Shown one piece after another: positions 1-7,315 of a DNA stretch of 11,253 bases. The position numbers and the translations under genes are program-made. Positions within the stretch are counted from its first letter, which is position 1. Each line of letters opens with the position of its first letter. The DNA lies in contig JADHZB010000611.1 in assembly GCA_015657535.1 (NCBI GenBank), positions 1 to 11,253 on the forward strand, given 5' to 3'. The stretch comes from Nephromyces sp. MM_2019. Its lineage: Eukaryota > Apicomplexa > Aconoidasida > Nephromycida. The notes beneath the pieces were generated by a model. The model saw only the letters and a list, made by a program, of their open reading frames with translations, searched no databases and had not been told where the DNA came from.

Positions 1-92
1 GATCAGACACACACGATGAGACACACACGATCAGACACACATGATCAGACACACATGATCAGACACACACGATCAGTCACACACCCACACAC
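1..92. repeat. 14-bp tandem repeat, unit GATCAGACACACAC
   Basis: GATCAG or a one-base variant recurs at 1, 15, 29, 43, 57 and 71, an exact 14-base period. The array is cut by the window edge, so its full size is unknown. It abuts the 3' end of the last visible bL19 exon, and the in-frame TGA of that exon (73-75, minus strand) is made from the repeat unit itself. Confidence 0.9.
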
Positions 93-228
93 CAGGTCTA
101 TGCGAGCCCTTTGCACGCTCAAAACGATGCCTAATATTGTGCTGCCATCTGTATAGGTAGTCCTTTGTGGGGCTCTGGATGCCTTCTACATCTAGGTGAC
201 GTGCCAAGCCCTTGATTGACTTTACTAC
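73..228 (-). CDS. bL19m exon 5 (C-terminal, end uncertain)
   Basis: Acceptor AACCTACAG|GTAGTAAAG before 228 gives VVKSIKG directly after LLGVR, matching the mitochondrial L19 'VVK' step. Then comes a basic C-terminal tail with KDYLYRW and [11 protein letters not shown], 45 residues to a Pro codon at 96-94. There the exon either splices at CCTG|GTGTGTGG (last base 93) to an exon outside the window, or reads six repeat-encoded codons to TGA at 75-73. Confidence 0.7.
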   Translation of the reverse strand, partial: VVKSIKGLARHLDVEGIQSPTKDYLYRWQHNIRHRFERAKGSHRPGVWVCD

Positions 229-2633
229 CTGTAGGTTTGCGTGCGTGTATGTAGACTCAGTTAAGCGTGCATACAATGTAAAACTGTGCTCACACACGCC
301 GTTGAAGCACTCTATAAGACTGTGATCATATCGGGAAGAGCTTGAAGCCTCTACTGTCGCTCTCAGTTTACCAAAAGGGGGTGTAAGTACACTCAAACAC
401 GTTTCCCTCATCGCGTATGTGCACAGTAGTTGTACTGTAGAGATCGCCTCTGAACAACTTATGATAGATATGCTTTAGAGAGATTCCTTACAATAGATGC
501 AAGAAACGTACGCACACATAAAGCTTCCAAAAGCATGCGAAATGTAAACACACACAAGGAGCCCCCAAACCAATTTTAAGTCCCAACACACAGAAAAGAC
601 ACGCAATATAAAACAAAACACAGAATTCGCATAGAAACTACGCAGAATGATACCTAGGAACTACACCCAATCAAAAGTTAAAAAGCATACATACAGAGCC
701 ATAAGCAAACAAACACACACACACAAATAGATATATACATACACACACACAAATAGATATATACATACACACACACAAATAGATATATACATACACACAC
801 ACACAAATAGATATATACATACACACACACAAATAGATATATACATACACACACACACAAATAGATATATACATACATACATACACACACACAAATAGAT
901 ACATACATACATACATACATACATACATACATACATACATACATACATACATACATACATACATACATACATACATACATACATACATACATACATACAT
1001 ACATACATACATACATACATACACACACACAAATAGATACATACATACATACATACACACACACAAATAGATACATACATACATACACACACACAAATAG
1101 ATACATACATACATACATACACACACACAAATAGATACATACATACATACTGTACTTACTCTCACTCCAAGTAGTCGATTGCTATACAAAGGAAAGCGTT
1201 GCTCCACACCAACGCCATCATACGAGTTCTTGAGAACAAACGATGATCCTAAGCCTTTCTTCCGAAACTCTATACAATAGCCTACATCAAGATTCGGAGA
1301 AGGGTTTGCAAGTACCAGACATACACACGTCATACACGGAACACACACACTATATAGAATGCTGATGAAACACACTACACACCAAAACATTTCTCATAAA
1401 GAACACACACACAATTTAAAAAGCTCACAAAAGAAACACATGCACACACATCCCACAACGAACACATATGCAACTTTGAGCGTTCGCAAAACACACCACA
1501 CACACATAACCCACAACGAACACACAAGGAATTTCAGATACTCAAGAATTACTCCACACACAGATTCTACAAAGAATACACACACAACTTCAAGCACTCA
1601 TAAAACACACACCGCATAACACCCAAGACAAGCCTCACACTCACAAAAAGAACAGCACTTGAAAAACACACATCAAATGAATCTACCCTTGATTAGTGTA
1701 CCCAATCCTACCACATACAAATATATAAGGGCTGTACATATACTCCTATGCCTAACCTTGAAACACTGCAAAAGTTTGCTGTGTGCGACAGAGTTCGTAT
1801 CGCACCTCAACAAGATCTCCAACCCCAAAGCTTGGCATCTGTTAAGTCATTCAAGATACTCAAGGTGAGAGACACAGTGCGTTGTAAGTGAGTGTACATA
1901 CACTCACACACAGCTTGCAGCATAGCAGTGAGGTAAACAAAAAGAGCTTCAAGAAACACCGTACTGGAAACATCCACACACACACAAACACAATCCCCAC
2001 ACACACACCTTAAAGCTTCTATTATTCTCCAATCTCTGCATCTCAAGTAGCTCCACATGATAAACCGTCTCACGGCATCTTCGTGGGCTGATTGGGTTGC
2101 CCATCTGATCGATCGGAGGCCAATTCTTATGAAAGAAGGGATTCTCTAAGTTAAACCTACTCATAAGCCCTTCACTAGGCTTTACCCGCACTCTCAAACA
2201 CCTCTTAAACTGAAGAAATCGCACGCATACATATGTATAATGAGGGAGACATGTGTGTGTGGAGGGTGTGTGCATTAAAATCTGCAGGTTTTATAGCATA
2301 AACAGACGAAAAGTGTTTAACTCACAAGAAGCCATCAGATCAGCTAGCTGTGTGTTGAACAGTTGATAAAATAAAGTATGAGATATGAATACACCAACAC
2401 ACTCATCAAAAGCGTCTCACCATTTGAAGATAACCAGCAGTAGAAGCCTCACAGGTGCTTCCACACACTGCCTGTGGAATTATTTTCTTCAAGCCCAAAT
2501 TAACGGGAACATTCCTGAAATTCCCTCCTTTTCCGCTAAAAAATAAAACTTTTTCCTGAAAATTGAGAATCCTCTGGTAGTTGGGGAACCTCTCAAACTC
2601 ATTTCCACGAAGAAGAGTGCTAAAACGCTGCAT
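73..2633 (-). CDS. Mitochondrial-type large-subunit ribosomal protein bL19, five-exon gene
   Basis: Reconstructed from the sequence: exons 2633-2421, 2209-2009, 1838-1757, 1281-1160 and 228 to either 93 (splice) or 73 (stop), giving about 251-257 residues. All junctions have GT..AG ends and matching phases (0, 0, 1, 0). Residues 1 to about 100 are an N-terminal extension with a basic start ([10 protein letters not shown]) and no obvious secretory signal, fitting a mitochondrial transit peptide. Residues about 117-138 contain an SPRRCR segment followed by an ELLEMQRLE stretch, like the segment before the core in mitochondrial L19. The core follows: GVGDLVEV (143-150), then [15 protein letters not shown] and [12 protein letters not shown], the bL19 signature, then VRVVK. 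bL19 lies at the subunit interface of bacterial-type ribosomes. The length is close to animal mitochondrial L19 and much longer than bacterial L19 (about 115). An apicoplast product is less likely because no signal peptide is visible. The family call is firm; the last exon's end is not. Confidence 0.85.
229..1159 (-). other. bL19m intron 4, filled with microsatellite
   Basis: A 931-base intron between exons 4 and 5. Its first half is the TACA/CA compound repeat, which reads TATG/TGTG on the sense strand. The remainder (about 229-700) is unique-looking AT-rich DNA in which I see no coding exon. Reading frames across the repeat are artefacts of a 4-base unit with no stop. Confidence 0.7.
715..1150. 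repeat. Compound (CA)n / AAATAGATA / (TACA)n microsatellite
   Basis: From 715 to about 898 a 26-28 base unit (CA-run, AAATAGATATATACATAC) repeats, with AAATAG at 725, 751, 777, 805, 831, 859 and 893. From about 899 to 1022 there is an almost pure TACA tetranucleotide array of about 30 copies. Then four more AAATAG units follow, with AGATACATAC in place of AGATATATAC. Arms with different unit variants on the two sides suggest the TACA array expanded inside an older repeat. Confidence 0.95.
1160..1281 (-). CDS. bL19m exon 4 (signature core)
   Basis: Acceptor TTGATGTAG|GC before 1281 and the strong donor AGA|GTAAGT after 1160; 122 bases. It carries the diagnostic [15 protein letters not shown] and FPLYS motifs of bL19. 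The frame is also open further upstream, but the alignment to L19 and the phase of exon 3 place the junction at the Gly codon before YCIEF. Confidence 0.85.
1396..1625. repeat. Degenerate 56-59 bp CA-rich minisatellite, four units
   Basis: Unit starts marked by GAACACA or GAATACA occur at 1401, 1460, 1518 and 1574, that is 59, 58 and 56 bases apart. Each unit has a CA-rich part, an AACTT(C)AAGC..CTCA-like core and an AAA tail. It lies in intron 3 of the bL19 gene, so the sense strand is TG-rich. No protein-coding signal is seen. Confidence 0.75.
1757..1838 (-). CDS. bL19m exon 3 (first core beta strands)
   Basis: An 82-base exon found by homology: acceptor TTAACAG| before 1838, donor CAAG|GTTAGG after 1757. 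It encodes [12 protein letters not shown] followed by about 15 residues ending in VFQG, the bL19 'GD-V-V ... F-G' strand pair. The initial Met is internal. It enters in phase 0 and leaves in phase 1, exactly what exons 2 and 4 need. Confidence 0.8.
2009..2209 (-). CDS. bL19m exon 2
   Basis: Acceptor GATTTCTTCAG| before 2209 and donor AAG|GTGTGTGTG after 2009; 67 codons, phase 0 at both ends. It encodes the pre-core region, including a [15 protein letters not shown] segment, the SPRRCR motif and a helix-like [11 protein letters not shown] stretch. The downstream intron begins directly with a TG repeat. Confidence 0.8.
2421..2633 (-). CDS. bL19m exon 1 (start codon, targeting extension)
   Basis: ATG at 2633-2631, 71 codons, then the donor ATG|GTGAGA at 2421/2420. 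The frame stays open upstream to 2828, but that stretch is T-rich, codes mostly Phe/Tyr/Ile and looks like a pyrimidine-rich leader, so the inner ATG is preferred. The encoded segment is Arg/Lys-containing and poorly conserved, as expected of a presequence. Confidence 0.65.
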
Positions 2634-3003
2634 TGCGAAAAAATTATGAGGATTTTCTGAAGATAAAGGGAATTTCAGAGCATCTTCAGCAAGGTAGCAA
2701 ATAGGAAGGTAGAAGATGGAATACAGGAAAAAGAAGAAGCAGAAGAAGGGGAAGAAGGTGAAGATGAAGATGAAGTAGTTAAGGTGGTAAATACAGAGGT
2801 AGAAAATGGAATGCAAGAAACAAAACAATCAGGTTAGCCTGTTGGCCAAAAAGCGGTATATCTTTAAATCGTAAAAATAGCATCATAATTTCCTTGAAAC
2901 AGTGGAAGAAGAGGGAGAACAGGGAAAAGAGGGAGCTTCTTCTTCAGCGAAGAAGAGGAGGGAATTCATCAATAAATCCGCCGTCTTCAACGGATTTCCG
3001 TGA
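2634..3003 (+). other. Purine-rich segment with possible acidic exons (2676-2832, 2903-3003)
   Basis: One plus-strand frame is open from the acceptor-like AATTTCAG before 2676 to TCAG|GTTAGC at 2832, and resumes in phase after GAAACAG at 2903 until TGA at about 3001. The product would be very acidic, with a 30-residue near-repeat: KVANRKVEDGIQE at 2691 and KVVNTEVENGMQE at 2781, exactly 90 bases apart. The putative intron is 70 bases. No start codon or upstream exon is visible, and any would be antisense to the bL19 gene. It may be the 3' end of an overlapping gene, or simply a polypurine minisatellite forming the pyrimidine-rich leader of bL19 on the other strand. Confidence 0.3.
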
Positions 3004-3130
3004 TAATTCAAGTTGAAAATCTTTACGGAGGGAAGAAGATTAATATGTGCGCCATGATGAGAATGCTTCTCAATGTAGTGATTTGTATGTCTATGTTGGT
3101 ATGTGGGCTTGTGTGTGGGTGTGAATACTT

Positions 3131-3375
3131 CTAAATATAGTGAGTGTGTGTGAGTATGTGTGCGTGTGTGTGAGTATGTGTGCGTGTGTGTGCGTGTGTG
3201 TGAGTATGTGTGCGTGTGTGTGCGTGTGTGTGCGTATGTGTGCGTGTGTGTGCGTGTGTGTGAGTATGTGTGCGTGTGTGTGCGTGTGTGTGCCTATGTG
3301 TGCGTATGTGTGCGTATGTGTGCATGTGTGTGCGTGTATGTGCGTGTGTGTGCGTGTGTGTGCGTGTGGGTGATG
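3131..3375. repeat. TG decamer satellite with higher-order repeat
   Basis: The basic unit is TGCGTGTGTG with variants TGAGTATGTG, TGCGTATGTG and TGCCTATGTG. Positions 3181-3240 and 3241-3300 are nearly identical 60-base blocks of six decamers in the same order, so there is a higher-order period. Open frames across it (Cys/Val one way, Thr/His the other) are artefacts. Confidence 0.9.
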
Positions 3376-3816
3376 TGTGTATATGTTAATATGTTGGTTG
3401 TGTATGGTGTGCTATATCTTTGTATGGCCGGTCACGCGAATCTATTCGGAAATGTTTTGTAATTTGAGAGCGTCGCAAAATGCTCACGCGAAGGAACACA
3501 CAGCAATACACACACGCACACATACACAGCAATAACTACACACACGCACACACACGCCAACACTCACACACAGCAATAACTACACACACAGACTCACACA
3601 AGCACACACACAGAGGTGTTACGAACTCATCAGCATAGCGGTGCTGCAGGCATCTTCATCATATTCATTCTTCGTATATGCGAATGCCAAACACACCACT
3701 CTCCAAATAATAGGATCTCATCAAACTAACAGAAGATGAATCATATCTAAATGAGGATTTCACAGTTAAATTTTAAGTGAGAGCTTCTACTCACAGCGAC
3801 ACACACACGACTTTCC
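3376..3816. other. Non-coding stretch with CA-rich repeat
   Basis: Positions 3491-3612 are CA-rich, with the motif CAGCAATA at 3501, 3527 and 3571. The rest (3613-3816) is unique sequence without a supportable gene. A short plus-strand reading after CTGCAG at about 3650 is open for some 29 codons, but this is not enough to call an exon. Confidence 0.5.
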
Positions 3817-4440
3817 ATGAGGGAGGTCAAGATGAAGATGTAGATGAAGATGAAGATTTTCCAAGCATTTTGCTTCTTTTTTCTCTAAACATCTTTATAA
3901 GCAGCTGACATACTTTAGATGCGGAAAGTGTGAGGCTGCACACCAGGAAGTTCTGATATTAACTGAAACACGCAGCATCAACAACCTCAGGTAGAGGAAG
4001 AAGACAGTGCGTCTGTGTAGGTATATGCCCGTGGGTGTGCGTTTGAAGATATGCACGTGTGTACGTGTGTGTGCGTGTGTGCGAGCACATGCAGGTGTGT
4101 GTTCGTGTGTGTTAGCACATGCAGGTGCGTGCGTCTATGCGTATCCTGCCACAACTTCGCATCCCTGGTTATATACTTAGTTTACCTGCATGTATGCAGG
4201 TGCCTCAACGCTTAGGAGTTGAGTGTGTGCACGTGCGTACTACTGAAAATACACACACTAGTACACGTGCGCGTTAATATGTTGATATGAAGCAGAGCCT
4301 ATATTTCCCTGCAGCTGCGTAAATGTGGGTACATGCTGCAGCCACTTACAATAGCCCACAGCTTGCGTATGTGCACGACGTTCCATTGTTCTTCATGGAA
4401 GACCAGCCTCGCATCACGGCCATACATCATCCTTCTCAGC

Positions 4441-4485
<45 letters not shown>

Positions 4486-4590
4486 ATGTGCATGCAAGTG
4501 TTTATGCGTGTGTGCATATGTGTAGACCAAAAAAGGTAACTTTTGTTTCTGAGAGAATACCAAGAGCTACCATCGTCCAGCAGTTCCCAG
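3817..4590 (+). CDS. Possible small multi-exon gene with Cys-x-x-Cys motif, function unknown
   Basis: Not recognised. The best part is an exon at 3905-3990: acceptor CTTTATAAGCAG|, donor CTCAG|GTAGAG, encoding LTYFRCGKCEAAHQEVLIL and nine more residues, which looks like half of a zinc ribbon (Cys-Gly-Lys-Cys then His). A start at 3817 (ATG AGG GAG|GTCAAG) joins it in phase across a 79-base intron. Further exons that keep phase are 4181-4236, 4342 to about 4449, and 4526-4590 (VTFVSERIPRATIVQQFP). The introns between them are TG-rich on this strand, as in the recognised genes. The donor near 4449 lies inside pure (GT)n and cannot be fixed. The last two exons are also open on the minus strand (see 4350-4607). 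I trust the 3905-3990 exon somewhat and the whole chain little. Confidence 0.27.
4040..4140. repeat. TG-rich tract with direct repeat
   Basis: GAGCACATGCAGGTG and TTAGCACATGCAGGTG recur 34 bases apart within TGTGTGCG-type sequence. In the tentative gene model it is intronic. Confidence 0.6.
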
Positions 4591-4607
4591 GTATTTAGAA
4601 CTTGAAG
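4350..4607 (-). other. Alternative minus-strand exon pair overlapping the tentative plus-strand exons
   Basis: Read on the minus strand, 4607-4528 (acceptor CCTACAG|, donor TTTTTTG|GTCTAC; includes NTWELLDDGSSWYSL) and 4440-4350 (acceptor ACACACTAG|, donor ATT|GTAAGT; includes YGRDARLVFHEEQWNVV) are open and phase-compatible, separated by the (CA)n strand of the same microsatellite. The GTAAGT donor is the best single splice signal here. Only one strand is likely to be real; intron strand bias favours plus, donor strength favours minus. No family is recognised for either. Confidence 0.2.
4444..4482. repeat. Pure (GT)n microsatellite, about 19 units
   Basis: Uninterrupted GT dinucleotides, followed by a degenerate TG/CATG region to about 4522. 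It separates the two exon-like blocks at 4342-4443 and 4526-4590. Confidence 0.97.
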
Positions 4608-4629
4608 CTGTAGGGTGGTAAGTGGTTTC

Positions 4630-5075
4630 AGCAGACACACATCCCACACACACAAGGACGCACATACTCCACACACACAAGGACACATACTCCACACACA
4701 CAATGAAACACACTCCACACACACAAGAACACATACTCCACACACACAAGAACACATACTCCACACACACAAGAACACATACTCCACACACACAATGAAA
4801 CACACTCCACACACACAAGAACACACACTCCACACACACAAGAACACATACTCCACACACACAAGAACACATACTCCACACACACAAGAACACATACTCC
4901 ACACACACAATGAAACACATACTCCACACACACAATGAAACACATACTCCACACACACAATGAAACACACTCCATACGCATTCCACACACACACCCACAC
5001 ATACTCCACACACACAATGAAACACACTCCATACGCATTCCACACACACACCCACACATACTCCACACACACACA
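4630..5075. repeat. 23-bp CA-rich satellite, about 19 units
   Basis: The unit AAGAACACATACTCCACACACAC (23 bases; key parts AAGAACACATACTCC and the CA run) alternates with the variant AATGAAACACACTCC. At the 3' end a longer block containing CATACGCATTCCACACACACACCCACACATACTCC is duplicated (about 4962-5070). Because 23 is not a multiple of three, every frame reads different Thr/His/Cys/Val repeats; the long open frames are artefacts. Confidence 0.95.
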
Positions 5076-5660
5076 CTTCATCCTCTATTTCTCAAAGGCA
5101 AGATTTTATAAAAATTTATAAAGGAAAGAAAGTTTCAGAGTTAACATCATGAGAGGAAGCAAGCAAAGCTATCCTACGTCCGAGAGGTATTTGAATACGA
5201 AGCAGTTATAGCACACACCCAGCGCTGGTATGTGTATATATATGCACACACAAACAGGGTACTGGGTGAAGCAAGCTCCACACAAAAACTAGAAACAATT
5301 CTAAATCCTATTTCTTTCAATGGATAAACAGCCAATGAATACACAAAATAAGGCAATTAGTGTGTCTATAAAACTTCAAGAGAAAAAAAACATACACGGA
5401 TGCACACACACAACACACACTCGCGCATTTGGGGCGCACATGACTATGGCTTAGCAAGAACTCAACTCTTTATCACCCATAGCATACTTGGTACCGACTT
5501 CATCCAAAGAGCACACACGAGTGCACATACACAAGCAACACACACATGCAACAAATACCTGACGGCTATGTACACATTAGTCGATACACGTACACAACTT
5601 CCTACAAGGATTTCTAGATATCAGCACACACACACACACACACACACACCTTTCCTATGA
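5076..5660. other. Unassigned stretch, no supportable gene
   Basis: Mixed unique and CA-rich sequence. A minus-strand frame (5356-5174) is open for 60 codons with a hydrophobic start, but has no convincing splice sites. A 43-base minus-strand block around 5567-5609, between CTTGTAG| and GTCAG|GTATTT, would be phase-compatible as an extra exon of the COPI-associated gene, but this is weak. A short (CA)n run lies at 5622-5648. Confidence 0.4.
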
Positions 5661-6125
5661 ATAAACCTGTGTCACAAGTTAAACACTCATCTTCATAGCT
5701 CAATCAAAAACAGGAACATAAGCAGAGATAGTCATATATGCTTTAAATCGGAAGATCTAGACGGTGGAATCTCATTTTCATCACACACGCAGGTGCAAAC
5801 AACACACACGGGAACACACACAAACAGGCACAAACTTCACACACAAATACGCAAACAAATCGGCGCCAAACTAAAAAAATACACCAGAAACAATGCACAC
5901 ACACATACTGAAGTAAAAAGTTCTCTCAAATTCTACACACACAGAAAGTGATTGCTGCCTTTTCTCTGATTCTAGCATAATTTAAAGTATACAACAAACT
6001 ATACAACACACGCCTCCCAAGCTCATCCTAGCAATACACTTCCATGCCATGTGAGGCTGCCTCCAAGACTCCCACGAGTAAACATCCCACTCAATACCTT
6101 AAAGTATCCCACGCACACACACACA
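5661..6125. other. CA-rich stretch downstream of the COPI-associated gene
   Basis: Dispersed CA runs (5782-5825, 5892-5907, 6112-6126) in AT-rich sequence. On the minus strand an acceptor-like TTATGCTAG| near 5976 is followed by a charged open frame (SEKRQQSLS) in the right phase to extend the COPI-associated protein. I cannot confirm it. Confidence 0.35.
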
Positions 6126-6161
6126 CAATACTGAATTTTTTATATAGAAAATTCAGTATTG
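6126..6161. repeat. Perfect inverted repeat, 14-bp arms, 8-base loop
   Basis: CAATACTGAATTTT at 6126-6139 is the exact reverse complement of AAAATTCAGTATTG at 6148-6161, with TTATATAG between. It directly follows a CA run. The palindrome could be a cruciform, an RNA hairpin in an intron or 3' region of the minus-strand gene, or a remnant of a small inverted-repeat element. Confidence 0.95.
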
Positions 6162-6290
6162 ATCCCCTACTTGTATCACCTACCCATCAAACACCATTGC
6201 TTCCCACACCACCCCGTATTATCCCGCGCTAGGAATTCACCACCACCACCCCCAACAAATCACCATCATCCCCCACCTCCCACAACACTC

Positions 6291-6704
6291 TCAACCAAAT
6301 GTTATCACAGGATCAAAGATATGCGCTTCCACATCTCTCTGAAGAATCGGCCGAGGCACAAATTTCAACACACTGCAAGTCATGAAGAAGGAGATACCAA
6401 AGAAAATGATGAAGCATCCGAGGATGATGTTCACCAATCCAGCGCCCAACAAACAGGTCCCAAAAAAGGCGTAAATTAGGCCTCTAAACGGCGTGTAAAA
6501 ACATCCAAAATAGCCGAAATACTTGAAAGCTCGAAGATCTCCCATCATACAGAAGCAGCCTGCTAATATCAAATATATCGCAACAGGAAGAAAGATGATG
6601 TTGATCGTGATGATATTGTAAATTCCACCAGCAATCATCAGCCCTGAAGCACTTAGTGAGGCTCCCTGGGCGAGTTTAGTGCTTCTAGCCGACATCTGCG
6701 TCAT
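6291..6704 (-). CDS. COPI-associated / Tvp15-like four-helix membrane protein
   Basis: Up to 137 residues. ATG at 6704-6702 (MTQMSARSTK) or 6695 (MSARSTK); sequence further upstream in the frame is C-rich intron-like DNA, so the inner start is chosen. Hydrophobic helices lie at about residues 17-34, 36-54, 75-92 and 93-112. The middle motif GYFGCFYTPFRGLIYAFFGT fits the family pattern of an aromatic-rich loop, then Arg-Gly-Leu, then a Gly-rich helix; a basic cytosolic tail follows (FVPRPILQRDVE). Family members are small Golgi/vesicle membrane proteins linked to COPI transport; the exact role is unknown. Acceptor-like CCCCTTCAG| stands nine bases before the ATG, implying a 5'-UTR intron. The tail ends at GGT TGA (6296-6291), but G|GTTGAG there is also a possible donor, followed by G-rich intron-like sequence, so a further exon may exist. 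Confidence 0.78.
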   Translation of the reverse strand: MTQMSARSTKLAQGASLSASGLMIAGGIYNIITINIIFLPVAIYLILAGCFCMMGDLRAFKYFGYFGCFYTPFRGLIYAFFGTCLLGAGLVNIILGCFIIFFGISFFMTCSVLKFVPRPILQRDVEAHIFDPVITFG

Positions 6705-6713
6705 CTGGGTAGT

Positions 6714-6868
6714 CTGAAGGGGGGGGGAGGGGACGGGGTGGTGGAGTGATGCTGTGTGTCTGGTAGGTGGAGTGATGCTGTCTGTGTGGGAGATGAAGTG
6801 ACGCTGTGTGAGATAAAGTAGCACACACTCTCACTCCCTCTGACTCACTCACTCACACAAATACTCAC
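6714..6868 (-). other. Probable 5'-UTR intron of the COPI-associated gene
   Basis: Donor GGGGAA|GTGAGT (exon ends 6869), acceptor with a long C/T tract ending CCTTCAG (6714). The 155-base intron contains a 26-base repeat (GTGGAGTGATGCTG at 6741 and 6767, GATGAAGTGACGCTG at 6792). The upstream exon has an in-frame stop before the junction, so it would be untranslated and would not move the start codon. Confidence 0.4.
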
Positions 6869-6899
6869 TTCCCCTCTGCTTCATGTCAAACACACACAT

Positions 6900-7315
6900 G
6901 CAGCAGTGCCTACGCGTGTAATGCTTCACCGCCAAGTTTTTCATGCAACAAATACAAAAGCCATTAAAATATCAAAGAAAAAGAAGAAACACAGAAAACA
7001 GTGGATGAAACAGAAAATCAGACACGATTGGGGTATTTTTGGCCAAAATTTCAAAGAAACTCAAATTTCATACATTTCCTTCCTCCAAAGGCTTAATGAG
7101 CTAAAAAAGATGCCAAAATATACTTTTTCGCTTAATTTCGGCGGAGTGTTCGGCGACAAAGATATACGCACTGTCAAAACACAGCGGCTGCTCGGTTGCA
7201 AAAATCCCAAATAATGTTTTCACAGTATTCTAGAGTTTTTGCAATGAAACAGGGAATATTCTCAAAATAAAAAATCCTCAAATTTGCGGAAGGTGGCTGA
7301 ACTAAGATGAGCGGA
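6900..7315. other. AT-rich unique region, open on both strands, no firm gene
   Basis: Plus strand: a 102-codon frame (6906-7214) starts Lys-rich and ends SLNFGGVFGDKDIRTV. Minus strand: a 42-codon frame (about 7230-7100) includes CFDSAYIFVAEHSAEIKRK. Neither has convincing splice sites or a known family. It may hold the promoter or leader of the COPI-associated gene, which is transcribed leftward from here. Confidence 0.3.

Noticed and set aside
661..1148. Long minus-strand open frames coding Cys/Tyr/Val/Met repeats
   Set aside because: They come from the CA/TACA repeat, are open in all three frames, and lie in the intron between two bL19 exons.
3131..3462. Plus- and minus-strand frames in the TG decamer array
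   Set aside because: A low-complexity 10-base unit is open in several frames with no unique coding content.
3831..3955. Minus-strand frame ending in a Ser run, as a terminal exon
   Set aside because: It is antisense to the better-bounded CGKC exon, and the Ser run is just the GAAGAT repeat of the putative 79-base intron.
4630..5075. CRISPR-like array
   Set aside because: Units are head-to-tail with no spacers; it is a satellite in a eukaryotic setting.
4299..5081. 260-codon minus-strand frame and its shadows
   Set aside because: Most of it is the 23-bp satellite; only the unique parts at 4350-4607 have any exon-like character.
6159..6479. 106-codon plus-strand frame
   Set aside because: It is antisense to the well-supported COPI-associated coding region and its G-rich flank.
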